From Paraburkholderia sp. D15 (GTDB lineage: Bacteria; Pseudomonadota; Gammaproteobacteria; Burkholderiales; Burkholderiaceae), in assembly GCF_029910215.1 (NCBI RefSeq), contig NZ_CP110395.1, positions 3,906,001 to 3,970,000 of the forward strand: a DNA stretch of 64,000 nucleotides. Direction: 5' to 3'. A model generated the notes under the pieces. The model made no database searches. It was given only the letters and a program-made list of their open reading frames with translations, and was not told where the DNA came from. Shown here one piece after another: positions 60,479-64,000 of the stretch (the stretch's first letter is position 1; the number at the start of each line of letters is the position of its first letter). Made by a program: the position numbers and the translations under genes.

Positions 60479-62049
60479 TCGCCACCTCCGCGTGCTTGCG
60501 TCGCGCGCGCGGCGAGCGCGAGGCGGGCGTGGTCCTGATCGGAGAAAGCGCGTTTCTTACCCATGATTTCCTGTGTCGCCTCGTGCCCCTTGCCGGCCAG
60601 CACGATCACGTCTTCGCGCGCGGCGCCGCGGATCGCCTGCAGGATCGCGCTCGCGCGGTCCTCGATCCGGCGCGCCTTGTGCGCGTCCTGCATGCCCGCG
60701 GCAATCTGGTCGATGATCGATTGCGGGTCTTCGCTGCGCGGGTTGTCGCTCGTCACCACCACGCCGTCGGCGAGCTTTTCGGCGATCGCGCCCATCAGCG
60801 GACGCTTGGTCGCGTCGCGGTCGCCGCCGCAGCCGAACATGCAGATCAGTTCGCCGCCGCGCGCGGCCGCCATCGGGCGCAGCGCTTCGAGCGTTTTTTC
60901 CAGCGCGTCCGGCGTGTGCGCGTAATCGATCACGACGAGCGGTTCGTCGTTCTGCAAGCGGCCGCCCAGACGCTGCATGCGGCCATTCACCGGTTCGAGC
61001 TTCGCCAGTTCGGCGAGCGCGGCGTCGAACGGTACGTCGGCGGCCAGCAGCGCGCCGAGCACGCCGAGCAGATTGCTGACGTTGAAGGCGCCGAGCGTTT
61101 GCACTTCGACCTCGGCGTCGCCCCAGCCGGAGGTGCTCAGGTGGAATGCGGTACCCGTGGCGGTGGCGCGCACGTTCGATGCGAGCAGCCACGCGTCAGC
61201 CTGCGGCGCGTTTTGTGTCGTGTTTTGCGACGCGTTTTGCGTCGTGCCATCGTCGATGCCGTACGCGATGGTGCGGGCGTGGCCATGCGTGCTGGCGAGC
61301 AAGCGGCGGCCGGCGGCATCGTCGCGATTGATCACGGCGGCGCGCAGTTCCGGCCACGCGAACAGACGCGCTTTCGCCGCTTCGTACGCCTCGAACGTGC
61401 CGTGATAGTCGAGATGGTCCTGCGTGAGATTCGTGAACACGGCGATGTCGAACGCGGTGCCGTTCACGCGCCCCTGATGCAGCGCGTGCGACGACACTTC
61501 CATCGCCACCGCCTGCGCGCCCGCGTCGCGCAGTTGCGCGAGGCTGCGTTGCAGTTGCGGCGCGTCCGGCGTCGTGAAGCCGGTGTGCACGAGCTGACCC
61601 GGCAGACCGGTGCCGAGCGTGCCGATGATCGCGCAGCGTTTGCCGAGCGCCGTCAGCGCCGCCGAGACCCACTGGCTGCACGACGTCTTGCCGTTCGTGC
61701 CGGTGATGCCGACCGTCAGCAACGCATCGGTCGGATCGCCATACCAGCCGCTTGCAATCGATCCAGCGAGTTCGTTCAAGGCCGGTACGGCCAGCATGGC
61801 GGCCGGATCGAGCGTGCCGTCGAAACCTTCGGGCTGCACCAGCACGGCGGCCGCGCCGCGTTCGAGCGCGCCGTCGATGAACGGGCGGTTGTCCGCGCCG
61901 TCGACCGCGTAGGCGAAAAACGCGTCGCCCGCCGCGAGCGAGCGCGTGTCGGCGTGCAGATGCGCGCCTGGCTGCACGTGTGCATGCAGCCAGGCGAGGG
62001 CGTCGGCGATCAGCCGGTGCGCGGGATGATGCTGGCGCAACGCGCTCAT
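60475..62049 (-). CDS. murE: UDP-MurNAc-dipeptide--meso-diaminopimelate ligase
   Basis: A 524-residue Mur ligase. P-loop GTNGKTSCS is near residue 115, and DNPR (VVTSDNPRSEDP) is the motif selecting meso-diaminopimelate rather than lysine. An Asn/Gln/Thr-rich insertion at residues 270-281 is encoded by a 12-base tandem repeat and is not part of the family core. Start overlaps ftsI by ATGA. Confidence 0.97.
   Translation of the reverse strand: MSALRQHHPAHRLIADALAWLHAHVQPGAHLHADTRSLAAGDAFFAYAVDGADNRPFIDGALERGAAAVLVQPEGFDGTLDPAAMLAVPALNELAGSIASGWYGDPTDALLTVGITGTNGKTSCSQWVSAALTALGKRCAIIGTLGTGLPGQLVHTGFTTPDAPQLQRSLAQLRDAGAQAVAMEVSSHALHQGRVNGTAFDIAVFTNLTQDHLDYHGTFEAYEAAKARLFAWPELRAAVINRDDAAGRRLLASTHGHARTIAYGIDDGTTQNASQNTTQNAPQADAWLLASNVRATATGTAFHLSTSGWGDAEVEVQTLGAFNVSNLLGVLGALLAADVPFDAALAELAKLEPVNGRMQRLGGRLQNDEPLVVIDYAHTPDALEKTLEALRPMAAARGGELICMFGCGGDRDATKRPLMGAIAEKLADGVVVTSDNPRSEDPQSIIDQIAAGMQDAHKARRIEDRASAILQAIRGAAREDVIVLAGKGHEATQEIMGKKRAFSDQDHARLALAARATQARGGGE
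61207..61242 (-). repeat. Three-copy 12-base tandem repeat inside murE
   Basis: Three adjacent 12-base units of the form CG(C/T)GTTTTG(T/C)G(T/A), encoding TQNA, SQNT and TQNA on the minus strand. Confidence 0.88.
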
Positions 62050-63911
62050 CGCACGACTCCCGGATGGCTCTTCGCGGTGGCGGAAATCGTCATCTTTTTA
62101 GCGCCGGCGCTGGTGGAAAGTTTCTTGACCGTGGTCGGCGTGGCCGGGACGGTCGGCGCGGGCGGCGCCGAATCGTCCGACACCACCATCTGCTTGACCG
62201 GCATATCCGGCGGGACATTCAGCGAACGCAGCGTATCGCCGACGATCCCCGAGAACACCGGGCCCGACACCTGGCCGCCGAAGTGGCTGCCCGCCGTCGG
62301 TTCGTCGACCGACACGGCGACGACGATGCGCGGATTCGGCATCGGCGCCATGCCGACGAACGACGCGCGGTATTTGGAATGGTCGTAGCCGTGCGCACCG
62401 TGCTTGTACGCGGTACCGCTCTTGCCGCCGACGCGATAGCCCGGCACCGCCGCATCCGGCGACGTGCCGCCCGGCGCGGTGACGGTTTCGAGCATCGCAC
62501 GCACTTCGCGGGCGGTGGTCGGCGCGAAGATCTGCGGACCGGTGGCCGGCTGGTCGCCAGGCGTGCGGAAGATCGACACCGGCATGATTTCGCCGTCGTG
62601 CGCGATCGCGGTGTAAGCGCGGCCCAGCTGGAACAGCGACACCGACAGACCGTAGCCGTACGACATGGTCGCCTGCTCGATGCGGCGCCAGCTCTTCCAC
62701 GGCCGCAGACGGCCCGCCGCCGCGCCAGGGAAGCCGACCTTCGGCGCCATGCCGAGACCGATGCTGGTATACATATTCCACATCTCTTCAGGCCGGAGCT
62801 GCATGGCGATCTTCGTCGCGCCGATGTTGCTCGACTTCTGGATCACGCCGCCGACGGTCAGCACGCCAAAGCCGCTGTCGTCGGTAATCGGCGCGCCGTC
62901 CAGCACGAAGCGGCCGTTGCCCGTATCTACCAGTGTAGTCGGCGTGACACGGTGCAGATCGAGCGCGAGCGACACCGTGAACGGCTTCATGATCGAGCCC
63001 GGCTCGAACGTGTCGGTCAGGATGCGGTTGCGCAGCTGGTCACCGGTCAGGTGAGAACGGTCGTTCGGGTTGTACGTCGGGTAATTGACGAGCGCCAGCA
63101 CCTCGCCGGTACGCACGTCGATCACCATGGCCGCGCCGGCCTTCGCCTTGAACTTCTCGACCGCCGCTTTCAGGTTCGTGTACGCGATGTACTGGATCTT
63201 GCTGTCGATCGACAGATCCACGTCTTCGCCGTTGTGCGGCACGACCTGCTCGTCCACGTCCTCGATGATGTGGCCCATGCGGTCCTTGATCACGCGGCGG
63301 CTGCCCGATACGCCGGCGAGCAGCTTCTGGTCGCCGAGTTCGACGCCTTCCTGGCCTTCGTCTTCCACATTGGTGAAGCCGATCAGGTGGGCGGTGATCT
63401 CGCCTTCCGGGTAGAAGCGCTTGTATTCGTCGCGCGAGTAAATGCCGGGAATGTCCAGCGCCGTCACTTTTTCGGCGACATCCACCGGCACCTGGCGCTT
63501 CACGTAGACGAAGTTCTTGTCTTCCGAGAGCTTGGCGCGCAGTTCCTTATTGGTCATGCCGAGGAGCTTGCCGAGGGAGGCGAGCTTGTCCGCGCCGAGA
63601 TCGTCCGGCACCGATTCGGGAATCGCCCAGATTGCGCGCACCGGCAGACTCGTGGCGAGCACGAGCCCGTTGCGGTCGAGAATCTTGCCGCGCGTGGCCG
63701 GCAGTTCGAGACGGCGCTGATAGCGGATTTCGCCCTGCCGCTGATAGAACGCGTTGCCCGGACCCTGGATCCAGAACGCGCGCCCGGCCAGCGCGACGAA
63801 CGCCATGAACAGCAGGAACACGACGAGTTTCGAGCGCCACATCGGCAGACGCACCGACAGGATCGGATTGGCCGAGAAGGCCACGCTCTTGCGAGTCGAC
63901 GATTTTTTCAT
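62046..63911 (-). CDS. ftsI: Septal peptidoglycan transpeptidase FtsI (PBP3)
   Basis: A 621-residue class B penicillin-binding protein that cross-links septal peptidoglycan with FtsW. A single membrane anchor (about residues 28-46), a pedestal domain and the transpeptidase domain follow. Active-site motifs are SIMK (in EPGSIMKPF), SSN (QKSSNIGATK) and KSG (GGKSGTAYK). The C-terminal 40 residues are Ala/Pro/Thr/Lys-rich. Start overlaps the ftsL stop (ATGA). Confidence 0.98.
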   Translation of the reverse strand: MKKSSTRKSVAFSANPILSVRLPMWRSKLVVFLLFMAFVALAGRAFWIQGPGNAFYQRQGEIRYQRRLELPATRGKILDRNGLVLATSLPVRAIWAIPESVPDDLGADKLASLGKLLGMTNKELRAKLSEDKNFVYVKRQVPVDVAEKVTALDIPGIYSRDEYKRFYPEGEITAHLIGFTNVEDEGQEGVELGDQKLLAGVSGSRRVIKDRMGHIIEDVDEQVVPHNGEDVDLSIDSKIQYIAYTNLKAAVEKFKAKAGAAMVIDVRTGEVLALVNYPTYNPNDRSHLTGDQLRNRILTDTFEPGSIMKPFTVSLALDLHRVTPTTLVDTGNGRFVLDGAPITDDSGFGVLTVGGVIQKSSNIGATKIAMQLRPEEMWNMYTSIGLGMAPKVGFPGAAAGRLRPWKSWRRIEQATMSYGYGLSVSLFQLGRAYTAIAHDGEIMPVSIFRTPGDQPATGPQIFAPTTAREVRAMLETVTAPGGTSPDAAVPGYRVGGKSGTAYKHGAHGYDHSKYRASFVGMAPMPNPRIVVAVSVDEPTAGSHFGGQVSGPVFSGIVGDTLRSLNVPPDMPVKQMVVSDDSAPPAPTVPATPTTVKKLSTSAGAKKMTISATAKSHPGVVR

Positions 63912-64000
63912 CGCACGCCTCCGCGACGGGTCGCCACCGGCGCCGACGCCGGACCGGAAGTCGGAATCGGCGCATCCTCGGCCTTCGCGGCGCCCGGATC
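63908..64000 (-). CDS. ftsL: Cell division protein FtsL, C-terminal fragment
   Basis: The last 30 codons of a frame ending in TGA that overlaps the ftsI start (ATGA); the gene runs off the window. The visible peptide begins DPGAAKAEDAPIP and is Ala/Pro-rich, like FtsL tails of Burkholderiales. The call rests mainly on position directly before ftsI. Confidence 0.8.
   Translation of the reverse strand, partial: DPGAAKAEDAPIPTSGPASAPVATRRGGVR

Overview
The window is about 64 kb of GC-rich chromosome from a betaproteobacterium, most likely a Burkholderia or Paraburkholderia relative (Burkholderiales). This rests on gene order. The marC-proS-rppH-CNP1-proB-obgE-rpmA-rplU-ispB block, the pilB-pilC-pilD-coaE-zapD-yacG block and the division/cell-wall cluster running ftsL to ftsZ, then peroxiredoxin, lpxC, dciA and secA, are arranged as I remember them from that group. 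Genus and species are inference; no database was searched.

Layout. 1-7.5 kb: housekeeping genes, mostly minus strand (marC, proS, proB, obgE, rpmA, rplU), with rppH and a CNP1-like lipoprotein on the plus strand. 7.7-8.9 kb: ispB and a tRNA-Pro(CGG) on the plus strand. 9.6-32.6 kb: one long plus-strand type VI secretion (T6SS) operon, tssA-B-C-hcp-E-F-G-vgrG-[DUF2169/pentapeptide protein, pentapeptide protein, DUF3540, DUF4150/PAAR-like]-tssJ-K-L-M-tagH. 32.7-39.5 kb: a CBS-domain CorC/HlyC-type protein, a pilB/gspE-like ATPase gene with a frameshift, pilC, pilD, coaE, zapD and yacG. 39.6-45.2 kb: a MutT-like Nudix hydrolase, a DUF815 ATPase, argJ and secA (minus), then dciA (plus). 46.2-64 kb (minus): lpxC, a peroxiredoxin, ftsZ, ftsA, ftsQ, ddlB, murC, murG, ftsW, murD, mraY, murF, murE, ftsI and the 3' end of ftsL.

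How the genes work together. The right third makes lipid-linked peptidoglycan precursors (murE/F, mraY, murD, murG, murC, ddlB) and the septal machine that uses them (ftsI, ftsW, ftsQ, ftsA, ftsZ); lpxC starts lipid A synthesis and zapD, further left, bundles FtsZ. The T6SS operon encodes sheath (TssB/C), tube (Hcp), baseplate (TssE/F/G/K, TssA), spike (VgrG and a PAAR-like cap) and membrane complex (TssJ/L/M). Many of its genes overlap by ATGA, implying translational coupling. It has no tssH/clpV, and its last gene, tagH, looks C-terminally short.

The most interesting accessory element is the four-gene module between vgrG and tssJ. It pairs a DUF2169 adaptor fused to pentapeptide repeats with a second pentapeptide protein and two spike-associated proteins, with no recognisable toxin domain. 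The VgrG itself ends in 13 near-perfect seven-residue G/S/T repeats. Other notable points are the single-base frameshift in the pilB-like gene, an AT-rich repeat-bearing leader before tssA, and short tandem repeats in murE and between tssA and tssB.
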